DNA of 7,871 bases from DASZHJ01 sp035938015 (GTDB lineage Bacteria > Pseudomonadota > Alphaproteobacteria > ATCC43930 > CGMCC-115725). The notes beneath the pieces are model-generated. The model was not told the origin of the DNA, did no database searches, and was given only the letters and a program-made list of their open reading frames with translations. Positions 1-4,812 of the stretch are shown here, one piece after another. A program made the translations under genes and the position numbers. The stretch covers positions 1 to 7,871 of the forward strand of contig DASZHJ010000170.1 of NCBI GenBank assembly GCA_035938015.1, read 5' to 3'. The first letter of the stretch is position 1. The number at the start of each line of letters is the position of its first letter.

Positions 1-327
1 AATCTGGTGCGCAACGCGATGGAGGCGATGTCGAGGAGCGAGCGCCGCGAGCTCTCCGTCTCGATCCACGGCCGCGAGGACGGCATGGCCGAGATCGCCA
101 TCGCCGACACCGGGCCGGGCCTGCCGCCGGAGGTCGCCGCTCAGCTCTTCCAGCCCTTCGTCACCACGAAATCCGACGGCATGGGCGTGGGGCTCTCGAT
201 CTGCCGATCGATCGTCGAGGGACACCGCGGCCGGATCTGGACGAGCGAGAACCCCGGCGGCGGCACGATCTTCCATTTCACCCTGCCCCAAGCCGAGGCG
301 CAGGCGGAGACGGAAGCGCGCGTATAG
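1..327 (+). CDS. FixL-like sensor histidine kinase, C-terminal ATPase end (5' truncated by window)
   Basis: This is the last 108 residues of a two-component sensor kinase. It is open from base 1, so the start lies outside the window. It shows the HATPase_c ATP-binding boxes in order: the N box at the very start (Asn1, Asn5, Glu8 within NLVRNAMEAM), the G1 box DTGPGL at 36-41, the F box FQPF at 50-53 followed by TTK, and the G2 box GMGVG at 60-64 followed by LSICRSIVEGHRG. The wording around the G2 box and the NPGGGTIFHFTLP ending match the FixL/NtrB-like (HPK4) group. The domain binds ATP and phosphorylates a His in the missing DHp domain. The sensor domain, and therefore the signal, cannot be seen. 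The receiver gene at 486-845 converges on it and could be a partner, but they are not co-transcribed. Confidence 0.93.
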   Translation, partial: NLVRNAMEAMSRSERRELSVSIHGREDGMAEIAIADTGPGLPPEVAAQLFQPFVTTKSDGMGVGLSICRSIVEGHRGRIWTSENPGGGTIFHFTLPQAEAQAETEARV

Positions 328-343
328 AGCAGGCGGACACCCG

Positions 344-457
344 TGCGTCCTTCGACTCGCGCCTTCAGCGCGGCTCAGGATGAGGTGGTTTTCTTAGCGC
401 GTTCAGAAACTTCCCTCATCCTGAGCCGCGAGCTGAGCGAGCGAGTCGAAGGACGCA
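344..457. repeat. Long imperfect palindrome between convergent genes
   Basis: The left arm (344-385) and right arm (414-457) are near-perfect inverted copies. The outer 17 bases are exact (TGCGTCCTTCGACTCGC at 344-360 against its complement at 441-457). A second matching block carries CTCAGGATGAGG against CCTCATCCTGAG, flanking a loop of about 28 bases. It sits between the 3' ends of the kinase (+) and the receiver gene (-). A transcript from either strand would form a long hairpin, so it may act as a bidirectional transcription barrier or RNA stabiliser. From memory, palindromes with this CCTTCGACTCGC...CAGGATGAGG wording are widespread intergenic repeats in alphaproteobacteria. No protein is associated with it here. 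Confidence 0.8.
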
Positions 458-485
458 GGATGTCGATGCACCCGGGTGAGGGGGC

Positions 486-845
486 TCAGTCGCCGATGAG
501 TCGGTGGAGCAGGTCGATCAGCGCGTCCGTGTCGAGCACCTTGCGGAGCGTGGCGTCGGCGCCGAGCTGCTTGGCGACGGCGAGATAATCCCAGGTGTCG
601 AGATAGCCGCCGCCCGATATCGCGATGATCTTCACGCCCGGCCGCTCGCGGCGCATCTGCAGCATGGTGCCGATGCCGTCCTGCTCGGGCATCATGATGT
701 CGGTCACCACCACCGCGGGCGAGCGCTCTCGAAAGACGACCAGCCCCTGATAGCCGTTGCGCGCGGTCAGCACGGGGAAGCCGTGCGCCTCGAGCACCAT
801 CTTGAGCGAGTCCAGCACCTCCGGATCGTCGTCGATGATCAGCAC
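486..845 (-). CDS. Stand-alone receiver-domain response regulator (RR1)
   Basis: The product is a single CheY-like receiver domain of 119 residues with no output domain. The acidic pocket is Asp5-Asp6-Asp7, the phosphoacceptor is Asp49 (VVTDIMMPEQDG), the switch Ser is Ser77 (AISGGG) and the conserved Lys is Lys102. The usual Lys-Pro-Phe after that Lys is Lys-Val-Leu here. It probably acts as a phosphorelay intermediate or a protein-interaction switch in the cytoplasm. The GTG at 843-845 is the only ATG/GTG/TTG available between the upstream in-frame stop near 953 and the domain. It leaves no lead-in before the first beta strand and has no clear Shine-Dalgarno, so the true start is doubtful. 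It is about 40% identical by eye to the receiver at 7063-7485. It converges on the kinase fragment and diverges from the pilin gene. Confidence 0.88.
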   Translation of the reverse strand: MLIIDDDPEVLDSLKMVLEAHGFPVLTARNGYQGLVVFRERSPAVVVTDIMMPEQDGIGTMLQMRRERPGVKIIAISGGGYLDTWDYLAVAKQLGADATLRKVLDTDALIDLLHRLIGD

Positions 846-1008
846 CGGCGGGAGCTCGCCGGCGCCGACGTTTCCTGCCTTGGCGGCACAAGGGGCGCGC
901 TTGGGAATGATCGGTCCTCTCGGGAGCGATGCGGTCTCTCCTGAGAGGAGCTAGACGGGGCGGGCCTCGCGACAAGGTAAATTGATGGTTAACGCCGCAA
1001 TATCATCG

Positions 1009-1054
1009 TTAGTAAAACATTAACATTCGGTGTTACTTCTTAACCAAGTATTTA
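1009..1054 (+). promoter_or_regulatory. AT-rich pilin upstream region with two CtrA-like boxes
   Basis: The CtrA master regulator of Caulobacter and relatives binds TTAA-N7-TTAA(C). Two near matches lie here: TTAG-N7-TTAAC at 1009-1024 (one mismatch in the first half-site) and TTAA-N7-TTTA at 1040-1054 (one mismatch in the second). The surrounding stretch from about 975 to 1085 is strikingly AT-rich for this genome. A weak sigma70-like pair, TTGCAT at 1057-1062 and TATTGA at 1080-1085 with a 17-base spacer, follows the boxes. Since pilA is CtrA-controlled in Caulobacter, cell-cycle control of the downstream pilin is a reasonable guess. AT-rich DNA also produces such matches by chance. Confidence 0.35.
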
Positions 1055-1123
1055 GGTTGCATTTTAGAAAACAAACTTGTATTGAGAGCGTCCTCAGAGT
1101 GCACATCGTCGGAGAATATTTGC

Positions 1124-1291
1124 ATGCGCGCCTTTCTCACGCGGATCCTTCGGGATCAGACTGGTCCTACCGCGATCGAGTACGGCCTGATCGCCGCCCT
1201 CGTCGCCGTGGCGTCCATCGCGGGCCTGCAGACGCTCGGCACGACGCTCAACGGCAGCTACAACACCATCGCGACCGACGTCGGCTCCTGA
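1124..1291 (+). CDS. Flp/Fap-type pilin subunit (class IVb prepilin)
   Basis: This is a 55-residue prepilin. It has a short basic leader (Arg2, Arg7, Arg10), then the prepilin-peptidase motif G-x4-E-Y at Gly14 to Tyr20, so cleavage after Gly14 puts Glu at +5 and Tyr at +6 as in all Flp pilins. The hydrophobic helix GLIAALVAVASIAGL follows. After export and cleavage by a TadV/CpaA-type peptidase, such subunits polymerise into the Flp (tight adherence) pilus. The ATG at 1124 is preceded by GGAGA at 1111-1115 with an 8-base spacer. An in-frame TTG at 1082 would add a non-leader tail and is rejected. No tad/cpa assembly genes are in the window, so this is either an orphan pilin or the machinery is elsewhere. 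The AT-rich upstream region has CtrA-like boxes. Confidence 0.93.
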   Translation: MRAFLTRILRDQTGPTAIEYGLIAALVAVASIAGLQTLGTTLNGSYNTIATDVGS

Positions 1292-1355
1292 CCGGGAGTC
1301 CGTCGCGCGGGCCGCCTCGCTCGCCCGCCTTATTGCGGCCCAGGCGCCGTCCTTG

Positions 1356-1421
1356 CTTCTTGGCGTCTTCGCGTCTTGGCGGTTCAAGCATGACCGCCAA
1401 GGCGCCAACCACGCCAAGAAG
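1356..1421. repeat. GCCAAG-rich palindrome (first copy)
   Basis: The left arm (1356-1383) reads TTCTTGGCG...TCTTGGCGGT. The right arm (1393-1421) returns as ACCGCCAAGGCGCCAA...ACGCCAAGAAG around a 9-base loop. It lies between the pilin gene and the small gene at 1566. Its core ACCGCCAAGGCGCCAA recurs in the inner palindrome at 7652-7714, so the two are members of one repeat family. The remainder of 1292-1565 holds nothing else I can support beyond a 5-bp hairpin at 1426-1442. Confidence 0.7.
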
Positions 1422-1565
1422 GCAGTCCCGGTTCAATCGGGAAACCTGGGATAGGACATCGCGGCTGTTCGAGGGAACCTGGAGGCGGGAGCACCCTGGG
1501 GCAGGGCGTTAAGGCCACAGTTAAGTACCATCCCGCACGCGGCTGGCGGCATTAGTTTCCTAGGC

Positions 1566-1793
1566 ATGGAAGATTGGCCGAACTCCTCCCCGCGCTCGCT
1601 CCGCGAACAGGCGGAGAAATGTTTCCGGTTGGCACAAGGCACCACGGATGACAGGACCCATGATGCGCTGGTCACCTACGGCGAGGAGCTGTGGGCCCGA
1701 GCGGACCGGATGGAGGCGGTGCTCGAGCGGGCAGGAGTTTCGTCCGAGCTCGACCAGCCCGGGGGAAATGACCGCGGCCGACCTAGGGATTGA
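1566..1793 (+). CDS. Small alphaproteobacterial-type protein of unknown function
   Basis: This 75-residue protein is probably cytoplasmic, with no signal peptide or membrane segment. Residues 11-50 (SLREQAEKCFRLAQGTTDDR, then a helix with YGEELWARADRMEAVLE) look like a helical hairpin. The wording L-R-x-Q-A-E-x-C-x-x-L-A-x-x-T-T-D recurs in many short uncharacterised proteins of Rhizobiales and Rhodospirillales, as far as I recall. The last 15 residues are Gly/Arg/Asp-rich and overlap the next gene, so that tail may be unconstrained. The ATG at 1566 has no good Shine-Dalgarno; AGG at 1562-1564 is too close. The 26-base overlap with the PAS_5 gene in another frame suggests translational coupling. 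Its role is unknown. Confidence 0.7.
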   Translation: MEDWPNSSPRSLREQAEKCFRLAQGTTDDRTHDALVTYGEELWARADRMEAVLERAGVSSELDQPGGNDRGRPRD

Positions 1794-2214
1794 GAGGCCC
1801 ACGCTGAAGCGCCTCTACCAGGATTGGCTCGACCGCCGGCGCGGTCGCGCGATGCCGGCGCGCGCGGATTTCGACGTGCTCGACCTCGGCTATATCGTCG
1901 GCGATCTCAATCTGCTCGACGTGCTCTACGCGCCGCTGCGCTTCCGTTTCCGCGTGCATGGCACGCACGCGGTCTCGCGGCTGGGCTTCGATCTCACCGG
2001 CAAGACCGTGGACGACTATCCCGACCCCGACTATCGTGCCGTCGTGCGCGAGCACTTCTCGCAGGTGGTCGAGGCGAAGGCCCCGAAGCGGATCGCGCGC
2101 GACCCCTTTCGCAGGCGCAACCGCATGGTGCTTCGATGGGAAGGCCTGGTCCTGCCGCTCTCCGCCGACGGCGCGCGGGTCGACATGCTGATGGTCGGCC
2201 TCAGCGTCGAGTGA
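1768..2214 (+). CDS. PAS_5-family protein
   Basis: The 148-residue product fits the PAS_5 family (PF07310), small PAS-fold proteins common in alphaproteobacteria whose ligands and partners are mostly unknown. The signature is visible: L16-Y17-x-x-W20, then G26-R-x-M29-P30-x-R32-x-D-F-D, then LRFRFRVHGT at about 57-66, then LGFDLTGKTVDD at 72-83, and a strand-rich C-terminal half ending in a short hydrophobic strand (LPLSADGARVDMLMVGLS). It has no output domain or signal peptide. I chose the ATG at 1768, with GGGGGA immediately upstream, because the family starts near the LYxxW segment; the longer frame from 1648 only runs antisense-like through the previous gene. It overlaps the upstream gene by 26 bases and its stop sits 5 bases before the lipoprotein ATG, so the three probably form one unit. 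Confidence 0.85.
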   Translation: MTAADLGIERPTLKRLYQDWLDRRRGRAMPARADFDVLDLGYIVGDLNLLDVLYAPLRFRFRVHGTHAVSRLGFDLTGKTVDDYPDPDYRAVVREHFSQVVEAKAPKRIARDPFRRRNRMVLRWEGLVLPLSADGARVDMLMVGLSVE

Positions 2215-2219
2215 CGGCG

Positions 2220-2483
2220 ATGATCGCGCGGCGATCGTGGCGATGGGCGATGCTCGCCGCGGGTCTCGCGCTCGGCGGTTGCGCCGCGCCCGACCAGCAG
2301 GTCCAGAGTGATCGCCAAGCCGCGCGCCAGACCTGCCTCACCTTGGGATTGCGAGAGGGCACGGCCGAGCTCGGCCGCTGCATCGCGCTGGAGCAGGACC
2401 GGATCGCGGAGCAGCGCGCGCGCATCCTGGAGCATATCCAACACCTCCCGCAGCCGATCACCACCCCGCGCACCTCCGGCTGA
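2220..2483 (+). CDS. Small lipoprotein with paired cysteines
   Basis: This is an 87-residue predicted lipoprotein. The leader has Arg4, Arg5 and Arg8, then the hydrophobic run AMLAAGLAL, and the lipobox L18-G19-G20-C21. Cys21 would be lipidated and, with Ala at +2, the protein sorted to the outer membrane. The mature part is short and helical, with Cys39 and Cys54 bracketing LTLGLREGTAELGR, which could form a disulfide in the periplasm. A C-x(n)-G-x-x-x-G-T-x-x-x-x-x-C layout is recurrent in small alphaproteobacterial exported proteins of unknown role. The ATG at 2220 is preferred; an in-frame GTG at 2211 overlaps the PAS_5 stop as GTGA and would also allow coupled translation. No function can be assigned. 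Confidence 0.78.
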   Translation: MIARRSWRWAMLAAGLALGGCAAPDQQVQSDRQAARQTCLTLGLREGTAELGRCIALEQDRIAEQRARILEHIQHLPQPITTPRTSG

Positions 2484-2764
2484 TCGCGCGGCCAGGCCGA
2501 TCTCCCGGCCGATCTGCAGCGCCAGGCGCGGTGGCAAGCGCATCGCTGTGCCGTTGGCAACGCCGTGGCAAACCGATGCACCGCTACAGTCACCTTCACC
2601 GCTACCTTCACCGCTAGAGCTGATAATCACTGTCCCAGTCACTGCTGCGCGCGCGCGCGACCCCGGTCCTTCTCGGGCCTCGATCGAGCCCGCGGGCGCG
2701 CGCCGGATCGCGAAAAAATCTCAGGCGGGGTAGCGAAGCGTGTAGCGAAAACGGCGCATTCGAA
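2484..2764. other. Gene-free stretch with short direct repeats
   Basis: I find no convincing gene here; the open frames on both strands have atypical composition and no ribosome-binding site. It holds a 12-base unit, CCTTCACCGCTA, repeated head to tail at 2593-2604 and 2605-2616, with a partial third copy (CACCGCTA at 2579-2586). The 8-mer GTAGCGAA occurs twice at 2730-2737 and 2742-2749, just before the tRNA promoter. An alternating CGCG tract lies around 2647-2659. Confidence 0.5.
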
Positions 2765-2793
2765 TTGCAAGTCTTGGATCTTTGCCCTATACC
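2765..2793 (+). promoter_or_regulatory. Predicted sigma70 promoter for the tRNA
   Basis: TTGCAA at 2765-2770 and TATACC at 2788-2793 are separated by exactly 17 bases, and each matches four of six consensus positions. Transcription would start near 2800, about 50 bases before the tRNA 5' end. It stands in a less GC-rich pocket, and no other gene start is near enough to use it except the exonuclease downstream of the tRNA. Confidence 0.45.
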
Positions 2794-2849
2794 CTCCGCC
2801 CAATGGATTTTCTGCCGCGACCACCACGCACCGAACCTCACTCGCCGAG

Positions 2850-2921
2850 CGGGCTGTGGCGCAGCGGTAGCGTGCCTGCCCTGGATGCAGGAAGTCGTCG
2901 GTTCGAATCCGACCAGCCCGA
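2850..2921 (+). tRNA. tRNA-Pro-like gene (anticodon TGG by position, atypical loop)
   Basis: A complete cloverleaf folds by eye. The 7-bp acceptor is perfect (CGGGCTG 2850-2856 with CAGCCCG 2914-2920), and the D stem is GCGC/GCGT with GG in the loop. The anticodon stem is CCTGC/GCAGG (2875-2879, 2887-2891). The T arm GTCGG-TTCGAAT-CCGAC lies at 2897-2913, and the discriminator is A2921. C1-G72 and A73 are bacterial tRNA-Pro identity features, and bases 34-36 (2882-2884) read TGG. The anticodon loop is CCTGGAT, with C instead of the near-universal T33 and A instead of the usual G37. CCA is not encoded (ACCC follows). It could be a divergent Pro tRNA or a decaying copy. Confidence 0.75.
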
Positions 2922-2949
2922 CCCTCATCGAACCACACGCTAGCATCCG

Positions 2950-3885
2950 ATGAACGGCAGCAGACCGCGCCGCGCGCCGCGAGCGCGCAAGAAGCGCTCG
3001 CCCTCCCGCGCGCCGGCTCCGCGGCGGCCGTTGCTGGTGATCGACGGCGATTCCTTCGCGCATCGCTCCTATCACGCGCTGCCGAAATCGATCCGGCGCA
3101 CGGGCGGTGGCGGCGGCGGCGCGGTGCTGGGCTTCGCGAATTTCCTGCTCAGGCTGGTGGCGAGCGAGACGCCTCGGATGGTGCTGGTGGCCTGGGACAC
3201 GCTCGACGAGCCCACCTACCGCCAGCGCGCCTTTCCCGCCTATCAGGGCGGGCGCGAGTTCGATGACGAGCTGGTGGAGCAGCTCGACGTGTTGCCGCGG
3301 TTCGTGGCGGCCTGTGGGCTCGCCAATGCCAAGGCGGCGGGCTACGAGGCCGACGATTTCCTGGCGGCGGCGGCGAGGCGCGAGGAGAAGAACGGCGGCA
3401 GCGTGCTGGTGGCGAGCGGCGATCGCGATGCCTTCCAGCTCGCCTCGCCGCGCACGACGGTGCTCTATCCCCTGCGGGCCGGCGAGATGGCGCGGATCGG
3501 ACCCGCCGAGGTGCGCGAGCGCTATGGCGTCGAGCCCGAGCAGGTGCCCGACTTCATCGCGCTGCGCGGCGATCCCTCCGACCGGCTGCCGGGCGCGCGC
3601 GGCGTGGGCGCGGTCGGCGCCGCCGACCTGTTGCGCAAATACGGCACGCTCGAGCGCGCGCTCGCCGACGGCCGCTTTCCAACGCAAGCGCAGGACCTGC
3701 GCCTCTACAAGAAGATCGCCACCATGGACGCCTCGGCGCCGCTGCCGCGGCTCGGCACGCAGCGCCCGACCTGGAGCCGCGGCGCCGCGCTCGCGCGCGC
3801 CTGGGGTTTGAATGCGCTCGCAACGCGGCTCGACCAGCTCGCGGCCGCGGCGGGTAGCGATCCGAAATCCGGCGGCAGCCCCTAG
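2950..3885 (+). CDS. Stand-alone FEN-type 5'-3' exonuclease (Pol I N-domain-like)
   Basis: The 311-residue protein resembles the 5' nuclease domain of DNA polymerase I, or Xni/ExoIX, without a polymerase. Such enzymes cut 5' flaps or primers using two metal ions. The carboxylates are present in order: Asp32 (LLVIDGDSFAHRSY), Asp83 (AWD), Glu133, Asp135 and Asp136 (YEADD), Asp158 and Asp160 (SGDRD), and Asp208 and Asp211 (LRGDPSDRLPGARGVG). The last motif opens the H3TH DNA-binding domain, which runs to about residue 265. Residues 1-27 are an Arg-rich tail absent from the core fold. Residues 52-57 are six Gly in the loop where Pol I enzymes have a short polar linker. The ATG at 2950 is 28 bases after the tRNA and lacks a clear Shine-Dalgarno, so initiation nearer residue 28 is possible. 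It is probably cotranscribed with, or independent of, the tRNA. Confidence 0.9.
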   Translation: MNGSRPRRAPRARKKRSPSRAPAPRRPLLVIDGDSFAHRSYHALPKSIRRTGGGGGGAVLGFANFLLRLVASETPRMVLVAWDTLDEPTYRQRAFPAYQGGREFDDELVEQLDVLPRFVAACGLANAKAAGYEADDFLAAAARREEKNGGSVLVASGDRDAFQLASPRTTVLYPLRAGEMARIGPAEVRERYGVEPEQVPDFIALRGDPSDRLPGARGVGAVGAADLLRKYGTLERALADGRFPTQAQDLRLYKKIATMDASAPLPRLGTQRPTWSRGAALARAWGLNALATRLDQLAAAAGSDPKSGGSP

Positions 3886-3909
3886 ACCTCGCAGCAACTG
3901 CCCCATAGA

Positions 3910-4003
3910 GTCGTCATGCGCGTGCTTGTCACGCGCATCCGCGCGTTCTTCCGCGGCAAATGAACACGTGGATGCCCGTGACAAAGCACGGGCATGACGA
4001 GTC
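3910..4003. repeat. Double palindromic repeat (GTCATGCCCGTG family)
   Basis: The outer arms, 3910-3943 and 3967-4003, are inverted copies of each other with a few changes. Each arm is itself a hairpin: ATGCGCGTG/CACGCGCAT (3916-3924, 3930-3938, loop CTTGT) and ATGCCCGTG/CACGGGCAT (3972-3980, 3987-3995, loop ACAAAG). The RNA could fold as one long stem or two short ones. Sequences of this kind, centred on TCATGCCC...GGGCAT, are common dispersed intergenic repeats in alphaproteobacteria from memory. It follows the exonuclease stop closely and may terminate or stabilise that transcript. Confidence 0.75.
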
Positions 4004-4070
4004 AGGGGTTGGTCGCTGCGAGGAAACGCAACCGATTTTGCTGAACCGAACGGCCGGGGGACCGCCGCGG

Positions 4071-4532
4071 ATGATGGCCGAGGGCACGGCAGACGGGGGC
4101 TCGCGCGGGCGCGCCGTGCTGGCGGTTGCGCTCGTCTGTACCCTGGGCGCGCTCGGCGCCTGCGCGCCGGCGCCGCGGCCGGCGCCGTCCCCCGCCGCGC
4201 CGTCCTCGCCGCCGCCCGCGCATCCCGCGAGCTTCACGCAGCTGGGGCTGGCATCGTGGTACGGCAGCGCCCACGCCGGACACCGGACCGCGAGCGGCGA
4301 GCTCTTCGATCCCAACGCGATGACGGCGGCTCATCGCACGCTGCCCTTGGGCACTGTCGTGCGCGTCACCAACCTCGAGACCGGGCAGGCGGCGACCGTC
4401 CGGATCAACGACCGCGGACCCCAGGACACGACCCGCATCATCGACCTCTCCCGCGCCGCCGCCGACGCGCTCGGACTGCGCGCGATCGGCCTCGCGCGCG
4501 TGCGCATCGAGCGCGTCGTCATCGATCCGTAA
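4071..4532 (+). CDS. RlpA-like double-psi beta-barrel lipoprotein
   Basis: The 153-residue product is a predicted lipoprotein with a hydrophobic leader and the lipobox L28-G29-A30-C31. A Pro/Ala-rich linker (32-52) follows, then an RlpA DPBB domain at about 58-150. Core family wording is clear: GLASWYG at 59-65, TASGE at 73-77, MTAAHRTLP at 84-92, VRINDRGP at 110-117 and RIIDLS further on. Glu77, His88 and Asp114 align with residues reported as important for lytic transglycosylase activity in Pseudomonas RlpA, so it may cleave denuded peptidoglycan at the septum. The usual C-terminal SPOR domain is absent. The ATG at 4071 (or the adjacent 4074) is preferred; the frame is open back to 3960, but that start lies inside the palindromic repeat. 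A TTG at 4038 is also possible. The family call is firm, the start is not. Confidence 0.9.
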   Translation: MMAEGTADGGSRGRAVLAVALVCTLGALGACAPAPRPAPSPAAPSSPPPAHPASFTQLGLASWYGSAHAGHRTASGELFDPNAMTAAHRTLPLGTVVRVTNLETGQAATVRINDRGPQDTTRIIDLSRAAADALGLRAIGLARVRIERVVIDP

Positions 4533-4581
4533 AGGCGCACGCTTGCCGCCGAAGTTTCGCGCGCGCTACCTCTGATGGGCA

Positions 4582-4812
4582 TTAATCAGGCGGGCCGTCG
4601 GCTCTGAGTTGAGCCCGCAGCAGACTAAGACTGCGCTGAAGCCCTATTTCATCGGGATCAAGGTTTGCGGCGCGTTCCAGATCGGCAAGGGCTTCGTCCG
4701 GTCGGCCCATCTCCAGCAGGATGGCGGCGCGGTTCGCATAGGCGCGCGCCAAAGGGACCGTGCGGGGTGCCTGGGTACAAGCCCTTAAGGCGCCTCCCGC
4801 CGCCTCATTCGA
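4582..4812 (-). pseudogene. Remnant of a TPR protein, C-terminal piece
   Basis: Translating the minus strand gives an open frame of 76 residues with no plausible start. It contains a clear tetratricopeptide repeat: LARAYANRAAILLEMGR, then PDEALADLERAANLDPDE, with the expected A-x-x-N-R-A, G-R-x-x-E-A and A-x-x-L-D-P spacing, followed by a capping helix (LQRSLSLLRAQLRA). The piece before it (ALRACTQA) looks like the end of a preceding repeat. The frame opens only inside the last codons of the substrate-binding gene, in another register. The ATGA overlapping that gene's stop (4805-4808) reads MRRREAP and then stops, one frame away from the TPR. So either a gene lost its front end, or a single indel broke a coupled downstream gene. 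TPR domains mediate protein contacts; nothing more specific can be said. Confidence 0.65.

Noticed and set aside
1440..1545. Possible extracytoplasmic-sigma (EcfG-type GGAAC...GTT) promoter before the 1566 gene
   Set aside because: GGAAC and GTT elements exist, but the spacing (about 21 and 29 bases) is well off the required 16-17.
2639..2953. Short open frames overlapping the tRNA on both strands
   Set aside because: The segments GRIRTDDF and GFEPTTSC are reverse translations of tRNA T-arm sequence and are a well-known spurious annotation pattern.
2614..3984. A 456-codon open frame on the minus strand opposite the exonuclease
   Set aside because: It is antisense to a clear exonuclease gene, is Arg/Ala/His-rich as expected of GC-rich shadow frames, and runs through the tRNA and a palindrome.
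3960..4070. Upstream start of the RlpA-like gene at 3960
   Set aside because: The added 37 residues come from the palindromic repeat and would place the signal peptide far from the N-terminus.
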